Shown: one piece after another, positions 54,286 through 64,000 of the stretch
Numbering within the stretch: position 1 is the first letter of the stretch
Layout of the letters: the number at the start of each line of letters is the position of its first letter
From: Lepidostoma basale
Lineage: Eukaryota > Arthropoda > Insecta > Trichoptera > Lepidostomatidae
Direction of reading: 5' to 3'
Length of the DNA: 64,000 nt
NCBI GenBank assembly: GCA_022606425.2
Contig: JAHDVF020001374.1
Coordinates: 62,001-126,000, forward strand
Notes under the pieces: model-generated
What the model saw: the letters and a program-made list of their open reading frames with translations, nothing else
Databases searched by the model: none
Told to the model about the DNA's origin: nothing
Program-made: the position numbers and the translations under genes

Positions 54286-54715
54286 ACGTAACTTTTTAAA
54301 TATAGGAAAACGAACACGACAACATATTTTTGAATGAATATACACAAATATTAATTAAATAAAGTTTCATTTCTTTTTCCATTCTGCATACGAAATAATG
54401 TTACAAAAAGAAAATTGACACAAGTTTTTCGATCAGTTACCAAATTATTTAATTTATGTTTGTGAGTATTTCATTGTTGTACTGTTCTAGGATCTTCAGA
54501 GGGCGAGTGCGAACCAATCCAATGTTAGTTTACTCCAAATTCTAAATTCAAATAAATAAAAATTAAATGCATAAATTGCCTAACGAGTCCTTAGATTCAA
54601 TTTTGATATTGTAGCTTCAACCCCATAGCTGGCATTTGCTTTAATTATGTATTTCTGTCGTAACATAAATAAAAATGCCAAAATATGACTGAAGATGAAT
54701 GGTTTCTAATGACAT
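54286..54715. other. VAChT upstream intron, nothing else recognised
   Basis: AT-rich. The density of recognisable repeats falls off just before the VAChT exon. Confidence 0.4.
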
Positions 54716-54737
54716 GTTTGTTTCTGTCTGTTGTCAG
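54716..54737 (+). promoter_or_regulatory. Candidate 3' splice site for the VAChT exon
   Basis: A T-rich tract (TTTGTTTCTGTCTGTTGTCAG) ends in AG at 54736-54737, 224 bp before the VAChT ATG. It fits splicing of a distant first exon onto a single large VAChT exon, as in the insect cholinergic locus. Other AGs nearby lack such a tract. Confidence 0.55.
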
Positions 54738-54961
54738 GTGTGCCCGTCCAGTTGGGGTCCGTGGATTGGTGCCGCACTCGCCCTCGCAGTAACTCCCCCC
54801 TCTCCTAAGCCCTCCTAACTTTAACGCCAACACCTGTCAAGAATCTACACGAAGTGAAAAATGCCAGTGAAGTCATAACTGTGAATCGAGTTAACAATGT
54901 TCCAATTCAACGCAAACGTGTTAGCGCATTAGTCGTGTGACCTGAAACGAAAACAAGCAAA

Positions 54962-56815
54962 ATGGAAAACATCCCGATGGGCTTCTGGCAGCGGGTGGAC
55001 GCGGCCACCGTGCCGGTCATCAACTTGGAAGTAAAAGAAGTGAGAGAGATAGTATGGGAGAAATTACAAACGCCCAAGTCGCAGAGAAAGCTGATCCTCG
55101 TTATAGTCTCGATCGCGCTGCTCCTGGACAACATGCTGTACATGGTGATAGTCCCCATCATTCCAGACTACCTACGGTACATAGGAGCGTGGGGCGATAT
55201 GAGCGACATCATAGAGTACTTACCGCCGATCAAAGTGGGCAACCAAACTGTTATTCCAACCAAGAGAACGCCCCACTCGCACGACGGACAAGATTCCGCT
55301 ACTGGACTTTTGTTTGCTTCAAAGGCCATCGTCCAGTTAATGATTAACCCGTTTTCTGGTGCGCTCATCGACAAGATAGGCTATGACATACCTATGATGA
55401 TAGGCCTTATCATCATGTTCCTGTCGACTTCCGTATTCGCGTGCGGCAGAAGTTACAGCATGCTGTTCTTTGCGCGGAGTCTCCAGGGAGTGGGCTCGGC
55501 ATTCGCCGACACTGCGGGTCTTGCCATGATTGCAGACAGATTCACCGAAGAGAACGAAAGATCTAAAGCTCTCGGTATTGCACTAGCATTCATTAGCTTC
55601 GGGTGCTTAGTAGCTCCCCCATTCGGAGGGGCTCTCTATCAATTTGCTGGAAAGGAAGTTCCATTTTTAATTCTCGCATTCGTGTCATTGTTGGACGGGT
55701 TCATGTTATTGCTAGTCATGAAACCTCTCAAACAACAAATGCAAGAAGCGCAGCGCGAGAAGCCGGCCACCATTCCGATCTGGAAGCTGTTGATGGACCC
55801 TTACATCGCCGTGTGCGCGGGAGCACTGATGATGTCTAATGTCGCTCTGGCTTTTCTAGAACCAACCATTTCATTGTGGATGGAAGACAATCTCACTACT
55901 GACAATTGGAAAATCGGCATGATTTGGCTCCCGGCCTTCTTCCCCCATGTATTCGGAGTCATAATAACCGTCAAAATGGCGAGGATGTACCCACAACACC
56001 AATGGCTCATGGCCGCTGGCGGGCTGGCCCTCGAGGGCTTATGCTGTTTCATGATTCCGTTCGCCACATCTTACAAGGCGCTCATGATACCTATCTGTGG
56101 GATTTGTTTCGGAATCGCCCTAATTGATACGGCACTCCTGCCAACTCTGGGGTACCTGGTGGATGTCAGATATGTATCCGTATACGGAAGTATCTACGCA
56201 ATAGCGGATATCTCTTATTCTTTCGCTTACGCCATTGGCCCTATCATCGCCGGTAACGTTGTAGAAGCCATCGGGTTTACTGCCCTCAACTTTGGAATCG
56301 CTTTCAGTAACTTGCTGTATGCTCCTGTGTTGATATATTTGAGACACATTTACGACTTCAAGCCATTCGAAGACGAAGCTAATATTCTAATGTCTGACCC
56401 ACCGGATAAAGAATATCAAACGTATACATTGCAAGATCAGAAACCCGTTATGGGCGAATTGAAAAATCATCTGGAGTACACAAACATGCAAGAGAGTGGC
56501 ATACAAGAGACGAGCGTAGACTCAATGGAACCGAATGGGTATTCATCTCAACAAGGCTATCAGCAGCAAGGCTACCAGAATCAGAGCCAGTATCAGGGGG
56601 GATACCAACAGCAGGGTGATCAGAACTACCAGCCGGGGTACGTGGAGCAAGGGGGCGCTTACCAGCGGGGCGCTCCGCCTACCCGGCCGCCGCAGGCCCC
56701 TCGACAATTGCCCCAGCAACCTCCCCAAGGGGGGGACAGCAACCCCTTCAGGAATGCTCCCCAGCAACAACCTCAGCAGGGTGGTGATAGTAATCCTTTT
56801 AGGCGAGGATTTTAA
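54962..56815 (+). CDS. VAChT: Vesicular acetylcholine transporter
   Basis: A 617-residue proton/acetylcholine antiporter of the synaptic vesicle membrane (major facilitator superfamily, SLC18 branch). The start is in a good context (CAAAATGG) and opens with the conserved GFWQRVDAATVPVINLEVKE block. Membrane segment 1 is at residues ~44-68 (LILVIVSIALLLDNMLYMVI, with Asp56). A lumenal loop has a glycosylation site (Asn94 in NQT). MFS signature region at ~128-145 (NPFSGALIDKIGYDIP), then ARSLQGVGSAFADTAG (171-186), and about 12 hydrophobic segments to ~residue 460. The cytosolic tail (~510-617) is rich in Gln, Gly and Pro and ends with GGDSNPFR twice. The Drosophila protein is slightly shorter (about 580), so the tail is long. 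The gene is a single uninterrupted exon and GC-richer than its surroundings. Confidence 0.97.
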   Translation: MENIPMGFWQRVDAATVPVINLEVKEVREIVWEKLQTPKSQRKLILVIVSIALLLDNMLYMVIVPIIPDYLRYIGAWGDMSDIIEYLPPIKVGNQTVIPTKRTPHSHDGQDSATGLLFASKAIVQLMINPFSGALIDKIGYDIPMMIGLIIMFLSTSVFACGRSYSMLFFARSLQGVGSAFADTAGLAMIADRFTEENERSKALGIALAFISFGCLVAPPFGGALYQFAGKEVPFLILAFVSLLDGFMLLLVMKPLKQQMQEAQREKPATIPIWKLLMDPYIAVCAGALMMSNVALAFLEPTISLWMEDNLTTDNWKIGMIWLPAFFPHVFGVIITVKMARMYPQHQWLMAAGGLALEGLCCFMIPFATSYKALMIPICGICFGIALIDTALLPTLGYLVDVRYVSVYGSIYAIADISYSFAYAIGPIIAGNVVEAIGFTALNFGIAFSNLLYAPVLIYLRHIYDFKPFEDEANILMSDPPDKEYQTYTLQDQKPVMGELKNHLEYTNMQESGIQETSVDSMEPNGYSSQQGYQQQGYQNQSQYQGGYQQQGDQNYQPGYVEQGGAYQRGAPPTRPPQAPRQLPQQPPQGGDSNPFRNAPQQQPQQGGDSNPFRRGF

Positions 56816-57560
56816 ATTTGCGCTTCTATGTTTATAAAATGTTATCAAACTTGTTTTCCACCAGAAAATGTCACTTTATAAATTGAGTCAATGGAGTATT
56901 TAATGATTAGTTTAGTATCGTCTGTCTTGTTATTATTTACAATTCTTAAATTATATTACATGTAAGTGATCCATATTACTTACAATAATTTATACGTTAA
57001 TCAAATGCGTAACCTTATACACAATTCACTTAATATTGAATACATAAATGATGTTTCTGATTCTAATTAGCGCTAATGGTTTACCTTCCTGCGTAGCTAG
57101 ACTCCCTTGTAGCAGGGGTGAAACAATTTAATTCCTCCCCAACATTGGTACATCACCTCTATCGGTGTAGGGTTTCGGTATACGATGAGAGAGCCATCAT
57201 TAAACAAAGGGATTCTGGGATGAAAAGGAAAACAGGAGTCTATTTGGTGGCAACGGCAACCCGATATGGGGATATCAATTTGTTTTGGAAGGAAACAAGA
57301 GCGATAGTTCGGCGAGATCCTTGTATTGAGCAATTTGTAATCACTTTGATTCCCTAGGCAGGTCAAAACTTAGATACACTGTTAATGCTGAAATATAACA
57401 TTCTGAACACGATATGTATTCATTTTTTAAATATTAGTGGATTTGTCTGTCATAAAAAATTTTATGTTTTAACATTTATAGACATTATTATATTATATTT
57501 CAAATTATATAATTTATGCTTGGTTTAAAGTCTTAAAATAAAGTGACATTTCTTAATCTT
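56816..57560 (+). other. VAChT 3' UTR, probable
   Basis: AT-rich after the stop. The first good polyadenylation signal, AATAAA, is at 57537-57542. 57060-57360 is more complex than its surroundings and holds a 79-codon frame on plus and one on minus, without recognisable motifs. Confidence 0.5.
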
Positions 57561-59329
57561 TAAGCTGTTGTACGAAAGCGTGGATATGCGGTGATTGACT
57601 TAATGGCTAAGTGTTGAAAAATTATCCTTAAAAATGTATTTTTATCGTAAAATTTATTACTTTTTGCTGTGCTTACATTTGTATAGAAGATTTGTAAAAA
57701 TAAATTATATTCATGTATCGTCATTCGATTCCATGACTAACATTATATACTCATTCATTTATTTATGCTATGATTTTTCAGTTAAACTAGACAGGTTGTC
57801 TTTATTTGGAAAACAAACAAACTGAAATTTAAATAGTACTTAAAATGTACATACAAATTATCACAAAATAATTGATTTTGATCATTGAACCGGAAAAAAT
57901 ATACTTTTGTGCTTCATATATATATTTATACAATATATTTTAAATCATTGTACATTATTATATTTCATTTGTTTACATTAACCACGAAAACATTACAAAA
58001 ATACCATTTACGTGGTAATAATTAATGTGGTAAATAGTTCAAATGAATTATACGCTAATTAAAACATAAAAAAACTAAATATGTATATAGAAATACGGAA
58101 ATCAAAAAGAATAAGTTACAATGAAGTAAGCATACTCCAACAGTTGGCATCGTAAATTGTTTATAAATAATTAAAATAAAAGCGATGAATCCAATCAGCT
58201 GTTTTATGTCTCGTAAGTGTTGCTGACAAAATATTTTAAATCAAACCATTTCTGACATTTCCGAATTAATTTATAATTTATTTGACTTAACTTAACCTAA
58301 TCGCATATACGATAATTAAACCTAACCTAACATTTCACTTCTCTGAAGTAAAAAAACACAATTAATGAAACACATTAATATGTGAATGACATTTGAATCT
58401 TTGTATATTATTCGTACAATTTATGTTTAAATAATCATTCATACAAATTAATTATTAATTATTATGACATCTTGCAAATAAGTTTTGCAAAATAAAATGT
58501 CTGGGTTAGGTTATCGTTTGGTCAATGATTCTCAAAGAAGGTGACACTTCCCCCGGGATTAGCACTGTTATGAAATTTGTTTCGAATGCTGTAGGGCAGA
58601 AATAATAATAAAAAATACGTATAAAAGCTTACGTGTAACAGAAAATTATTGTTTGTCCTGTTATATAAAGCAGATTTTCATTAAGTGTAATTTGTTCTCA
58701 AATGGGGCGCCTGAGTAAAAACGTTTGAGAATCTGCTTGTGAGGTTATGTTAAACTTTAAATTAATTGAAGCTGATTGCTAAAGAGAAAAAAATGCGATT
58801 TTTTTATGTTTTACTTCACTGCAGAATACATAGCATAAATAAATGATTATTTTATTGTATATAAGAGATAATTTGACAATTATTTATAATTTCCTTATTC
58901 ATAAGGTATTCTATTAACATGATGTGATCCACAGATGTTACAACCAAGGTAAACATACATATCAAGAATCTTTTGATTCGAGCGTAGCTACCTAAGATAG
59001 TCATAAGTTTTGCTATACTGTACTACCCATATACATATAGTATATAAGACATTATCAATTATATACACATTTCATCTTGTAAATAGGTGCCTATGTAAAA
59101 AAAAATTATATTTAAAATTAAGTATATTGTTAAATTGAATCACAATTATAAATAAATGACAAGGGGTTCACAATTGAAGTCATCGGTGTATAACATGGTT
59201 GAAAAATTATAACAATTGTAAACATACATTTCAAATATTCTTTAAATCTTTCAAAGTGTATTTGAACTTCAATAAAATATATGGATTAACGAAATCTTTG
59301 GATTGTGTTTTAGAAAAAAAAGTTTTTAT
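57561..59329. other. No gene recognised; possible extended 3' UTR or intron
   Basis: AT-rich with further AATAAA sites (57699, 58187, 59150). 58250-58340 contains AACCTAACCTAACATTTC, a CCTAA run resembling two insect telomeric units; too short to mean much. Confidence 0.4.
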
Positions 59330-59625
59330 TAAGATAATCAAATGATTTTACTGAAATCTCTTGATGGATGTTTATTTTAAATAATAATTAAATAAAACGA
59401 TGTTTTTAACTACTTCCACTTTTGTCTTTATTTCGACGGCGAACGGTTTCGCCAGGCTCGCTGGCATCGACAGACTGGTCTGTCTGTCAATGTCAGTCGA
59501 TGTCAGTTCGATGTCGATGTAGACCAGTCTGTCGATGCCAACGAGCCTGGCGAAACCGGTCGCTATCGAAATAAAGACACAAGTGGAAGTAGTTAAAAAA
59601 CATCGTTTTATTTAATTATCATGTT
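59330..59625. mobile_element. Family 4 palindromic element
   Basis: Outer end AAGATAATCAAATGATTTTA, arms ACTACTTCCACTTTTGTC and complement. Left motif CGAACGGTTTCGCCAGGCTC, right motif GCCAACGAGCCTGGCGAAAC, CGGTCGC. The centre has a slipped series of GTCAATGTCAGTCGATGTC units. Confidence 0.7.
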
Positions 59626-59934
59626 TTTATTATTTAACTAATCAAGTGGTTTTTATGTGGTTGTAAATGAAATGCCGTAGAAATGATATAATGAATGCGA
59701 AATGCGAAGGTTTTCACGGTTTATAGAAATGGTATCTCTGGGATCTTGGGAAAATCCATTTCTCTTGGTATCTCCTTCGAGTACTGTTCAAAAGATCATA
59801 ATACTTATACAACGCTTGCAATACCAAGAGAGAAAAGAAAATTATAATGAATGAATATTGTGCGATGACATAATGAAGATTATTTTTTAATAGAGGGTGT
59901 TTAATGATTTGGTTGAGTTGATTTTAAATTTGCA
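59626..59934. other. No recognised feature
   Basis: AT-rich, no repeat or exon call. Confidence 0.4.
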
Positions 59935-60260
59935 TTTTATCTAGTTACTTACTTCCTATGGCCATACAACTCTTGAAGAGTTTTAGGCTCCCTAATGATT
60001 TTTCGCCAAGCTCCTCGATCCTGTGCCTTTTGCTCCCAGCAGTCCGATTCGCCCAACCTAGCTAGATCAGCCAGAACATTGTCCATTAGACGCTGTCTAG
60101 GCCTTTCTAGAGGTTCCTAGGATTGCTCTGGTCTCTTCGACTCGGCATACGTGCCCAATCCATGCTAGGCGACCGGCTTTCAAGGTGCTCGTTATAAGAA
60201 GCTGCTGGGTCATTGTACGGATCTTTTGGTTGGTCCTATGCCTCCAAGTTCCCGTTACAT
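59935..60260 (-). mobile_element. LINE 3' end
   Basis: Reversed. The complement encodes a QDRGAWRKIIREPKTLQELY-like peptide near the end. The far end (CTATGCCTCCAAGTTCCCG at 60238) matches 17068, so it is the 3' part of the LINE whose RT region is at 17045-18290. Confidence 0.65.
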
Positions 60261-60264
60261 TTTA

Positions 60265-61720
60265 TCTAGGAAGGCTTAAAAACGTTAACAAATTAATCAA
60301 TTTTGACTGATGTAAAGGTGGCCATTCAAATAATCAATTAATGTGCTGATCACATTATAAGAAAATTGAGATATCTGGAAAGGTATAATAATATTGTCAG
60401 TCATAAGTCACAATGAATCTTGGTTATTACTGATTTTACTAAGTGGGTGCGTGTGATGTTTAAATGATTAGTGATCGCTGATGATTTCAATTTTTTTCAA
60501 AAACAAAAAAGCGAATTCTGGAATATTGTTATATTATACTAAGCTTCTTTTATGTTTTAGTTCAAGCTGATATGATATCTTTCACCCTTCAGAACGATGA
60601 TTAATATCTTTTTTAAACCCTCCTGTACACCGATTGTAAAAATTGTTAACCCCTTAAAGATCTTTAGCGAAGAATATCCAATCGCTTAAGACTTGTAAAA
60701 TATTGTATTGTCTATTTTTTGTTTCACTTTTATTATACTTGGATCGATTACGAAAATTGCCTCAAAATAGATATTTAGCTTAAATACAAAATATATATGC
60801 TCTTCAAAAAAATTGTTTTTACAGTAAGGAACGTTTAAACCTATAACCAAACAACCGAGTGATTATATTCAATCCATTGCTAATTTTTCAACTCATGTCA
60901 AATGGAATCAATTATTCATTAAATTTATTTACAAAAGCTTGGCTGTTTAAAAAGCTTTCACATTGTGCTTAAACGTGACACATTTTCTTTAATTGATATT
61001 ATAGGACCGTTACAAATAAGTCAATTCCGACTCAAAGCATGATTTTATTTTAAATGAGAAATTACGTTTTACTTCATGTAACATCATATAAATCGAAAAC
61101 GCTTTTCATTGGTGATTTGATAGATTTTAATATAATTTGTTCGAGAATGCATTTAACATACATGCATAAATTGGCATATTATATACCTACATTAATTAAT
61201 AAAGGTGATTAACCAAATTCTCATAAAACAAGTGCATGAGTTTACACTATCTCAAACAATTCTAACATAATGTTAATTTTATTATATATGCATTTATACG
61301 AGAATATCTGTATACATTTATTATTATTATTATTATATGATCGTTTTACAGTACAAATTAATTGCATTTTCTTAATCATTCTTAGTATAATAATTTTCTA
61401 GGCAAATTTGTATATGAATGTAATTTATTTCTATGTTTTTTTACTAACAGTTTCATTTTATATTGTTATGATTAGATTTTATGCTTTTTCGTTTCGTGTA
61501 CAAAGATTTAGCAATCTATAAAGAGACTGTAAATTGATTATCTTTAAAACATTAAACAACTTGCTATTTACGGCATTCGTGTTTTAGCTTTTTGGTAAAT
61601 AGGCCGTTTGTTAAGTCTCTCATTCATTATGACCGAATCGTGCAATCATTTCTCTATTATTCAAATCTTCTGATTTTCTTTAATAATTTATTACAATCAT
61701 GATTCTTATGAAAATATAAA
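60265..61720. other. No gene recognised
   Basis: AT-rich intronic-type sequence. I see no element family from elsewhere in the window. Confidence 0.45.
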
Positions 61721-61724
61721 GACC

Positions 61725-62180
61725 ATCTTCTTCTTTCTGTGTCCAGTCAGGTCTCCCTTACGTTGACTATCACCCTTCATAGGGATGACCTGGGGAAAAA
61801 TATCCAGAGTGGTATCCCCTTGCCTTCTCTGGAGGATTTTCTATCGGGGTAACTTTCCCTTAGCTGGGTGTATCCAGTTTAATGGCGCTGGAAGCTCGCC
61901 ATTCTTCCTCTCTCTATCTGCTATAACACTAAGTAATATGTGCCACATTGCCCGGGGTTCGCGGGGTCTTTAAAAATACCTCTCGTGGACGCTAGAGAGT
62001 CGGACTTGACCCCACCAGACTCTCTTATATTGCATTGCATAATCAACCTCATGGGACTCGTCCTTGTGGAAGACTTCCTAAAAGATGGAAGGAAAACTGG
62101 GAATCTACCTCACAGGAGGAGCAACACTCTGGAGAACAGGACACATAGGTCTACTCCAAGGAAGACGAAGAAGAAAGAGC
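61725..62180 (+). mobile_element. Two LINE 3' ends back to back
   Basis: 61725-61780 is a reversed end like 29390 (GTGTCCAGTCAGGTC...GTTGACTATCACCCTT). 61985-62180 (+) is the RTE-type end seen at 42890-43020 (CTCACAGGAGGAGCAACACT), finishing with an AAGAAGAAGAAAG tail. 61785-61980 between them is unassigned. Confidence 0.6.
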
Positions 62181-62184
62181 ACAT

Positions 62185-63155
62185 TTTATTTTCACAATAC
62201 TTTATTTCACGTTTAGCAAACATATTTTAATTGGGACACAATCCACAAATAATAATTTTAAGTTAAAATTTGTGCTTTAAAAATATTGCAAAATTGTGAA
62301 GGTTGTGAAAATTTTATTCAAATGTGAATCAACAACACAAATTGAAGGCGAATATAGAATCGGATACGTTAAAAAATATTTTTTTTTAATTATCGTTAAA
62401 AAATGTAACAAAAAATGCTTGTATTTACGTTTCTCGATTGTTCTGTCGTGTCATTAATGAATGATGACTTAATAATATGGCTTGTTCTTCAATTACTTAT
62501 TGCCTATTATCGTAAACATATCAAGAAATAATTTTTGTATATACTATTTATTATATATACATATATATACCATATAAACCGCCACTTCTGTAATTTTGAA
62601 GCAAATTTACCCTTACGTCAATTGATTAAAATGTAAAATACATGTAATTACTAAATTATATGAATATTTAACCAAAATATGAAAGATTATTTTTAAAGTG
62701 TAATCGAGTCCTGTAATGTTTTTTCTGTAAAATTTGGTTCTTATTTCATGTGTGAGACCTTTTACAAACACCACAAACCAGCACTAATATTTAATATAAT
62801 TTTTTTTTTTAGTATCAAACAAATCTGAAAAAAGGTTTTTTGTTTTTAGCTCAAAATTTTCTTCGCGATAAATAAAATCTAAAACTAAAGATCAGCATCG
62901 TTCTAGTTGCATTTAAATTTATTAAATAACCTTATAAACAATATTATTTCAGTATAAATATGAATAATAACATATTTATATTAAAGAATACATTGTTGGC
63001 TTGTATATTAAAAATTGAGATTGATATTTACAACACCAAAAACACATAATTTTTTTTTTTTAATAATTAAAAAAACATCTACCACATTTGCTTAAACGAA
63101 TCAACCAGATTCTCGAAACTGGTTGGTAAAAATAAATATTTAAACGGTTGAAACT
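62185..63155. other. No gene recognised
   Basis: AT-rich. 63100-63135 has GAATCAACCAGATTCTCGAA, ACTGGTTGGTAAAAATAA, reminiscent of the GAAAC..GGTTGGT half of family 10 with most of the core lost. Confidence 0.4.
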
Positions 63156-63159
63156 TTCT

Positions 63160-63242
63160 TCTTCTTTTTCTTTTTGTCCTGTCACACCTCCGTGGTGCAT
63201 AGGGCCTAAAGGAACCTTCTCCACCCGACTCTATCGGTGTAA
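63160..63242 (-). mobile_element. LINE 3' scrap
   Basis: Reversed: TTCTTCTTTTTCTTTTTGTC tail then CACACCTCCGTGGTGCATAG, as at 30545-30600. Confidence 0.65.
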
Positions 63243-63244
63243 GA

Positions 63245-63920
63245 AATATAAACTATAAATTTGTTTTATATTTATACTACACCATAAAGTGCTTCTATTA
63301 TTATTTTTTAATCAAAGATTTGTTTTTCTGGTGCAATAATCACACTTGAAATATTTTCTTTATTTTACCATATAAATACACTGGTATATTACAATTATTT
63401 TGGTCAATTATATATGTGCATTTAAATTGCTTACTAGAGATCAAATATTTATATAAATATAATTGTGTATGTTTTTGCTGCACATTGTAAATAAAATATA
63501 TCAATTACCTACTATTTTCAATTAAAATGTTTATCACAGAGCAATAAATTATGGCTTATAGAAGATAGACAGCAAGCTTGGTTATCTCTCACAATTTTCT
63601 ATTTTAAAAAGTTTTCATACTCAAAAAGAACGTAAGACTTTTGATCGGCTAAATCGTTTAAAATTGGGTTACTGTTACTGTTTGGTATATATTTATTTTG
63701 TTTATAACGTAAAGGATAACAGACAAACACTCAATAATATAATATATACCCGATGTATAATGGTTTCGTATGAAGTTATTGTATCGAAATTGTATACGAA
63801 ACTATTTGTAAATTCTTATTTAATTTTTTTCTACGATATTTCGTTTGGAACTGGGGTAACATGTTGTCTCTTCATTCAGGTGTCAACATTTTAAATCATT
63901 ACCAAAACATCAGTATCAAC
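63245..63920. other. No gene recognised
   Basis: AT-rich. 63850-63890 (TAACATGTTGTCTCTTCATT, CAGGTG) may be a decayed hammerhead-like motif on the minus strand, but too little is left to call. Confidence 0.3.
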
Positions 63921-63924
63921 AATG

Positions 63925-64000
63925 TTTTTTAACGCCGTGACATTCCCATAAATTATAATAAAACTTCTAGAAAACTGACGTTTTCATTTGTATTGGTTAT
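63925..64000 (+). mobile_element. Family 2 element tail at the window edge
   Basis: GACATTCCCATAAATTATAA, TAAAACTTCTAGAAAACTGA, CGTTTTCATT. The core half is deleted or scrambled upstream, and the element runs off the window. Confidence 0.55.

Noticed and set aside
55801..56067. Antisense and shifted frames within VAChT
   Set aside because: They are shadows of the VAChT frame, whose conserved transporter motifs settle the coding strand.
57097..57366. Protein-coding frames in the VAChT 3' region
   Set aside because: Two overlapping frames on opposite strands with no recognisable family; the stretch fits a 3' UTR better.
58260..58340. Telomeric repeat (CCTAA)n
   Set aside because: Only two or three imperfect units; not enough to call an interstitial telomere.

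Overview
The window looks like insect nuclear DNA. It is AT-rich and intron-dominated, with many dead LINEs, tRNA-derived SINEs and small palindromic repeats. A moth or butterfly is my best guess from the repeat flavour, but nothing proves the order. Only one complete host gene is visible: an intact, intronless vesicular acetylcholine transporter (VAChT) reading frame at 54962-56815 (+).

The window is best read as the 5' part of the cholinergic gene locus, where VAChT lies inside the first intron of the choline acetyltransferase (ChAT) gene. A GC-rich, CpG-rich island at 9.72-10.05 kb carries CCAAT boxes, a CRE and an initiator-like site, and is the candidate shared promoter. A short exon at about 11.54-11.67 kb, ending in a consensus splice donor, resembles the N-terminus of insect ChAT. 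It has no in-frame ATG after an upstream stop, but does have a GTG in a strong initiation context, which recalls the reported non-AUG start of Drosophila ChAT. VAChT lies 43 kb downstream with a good splice acceptor 224 bp before its ATG. The remaining ChAT exons must lie beyond 64 kb. The two products act together: ChAT makes acetylcholine and VAChT loads it into synaptic vesicles.

Most of the rest is intron filled with transposon debris. It includes an almost full-length RTE-clade LINE with four lesions (32.2-35.5 kb, -), more than a dozen 5'-truncated copies of a LINE ending in (TTAG)n, several other LINE 3' ends, an internally deleted mariner (6191-7050), a solo LTR with a 4-bp target duplication (38624-39214), SINEs, a TIR element (MITE) with a 123-bp-period tandem array, and a 7-bp satellite.

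The most unusual signal is a set of roughly ten families of short elements, many of them head-to-head palindromes. Near the apex they share the plan CTGANGA, one extra base, stem, GAAA, a tiny palindrome, then GTC. That is the layout of minimal type-I hammerhead ribozymes. Seven copies keep every core base I can check, and others are decayed. Families 4 and D share only the GAAACCGGTC half.
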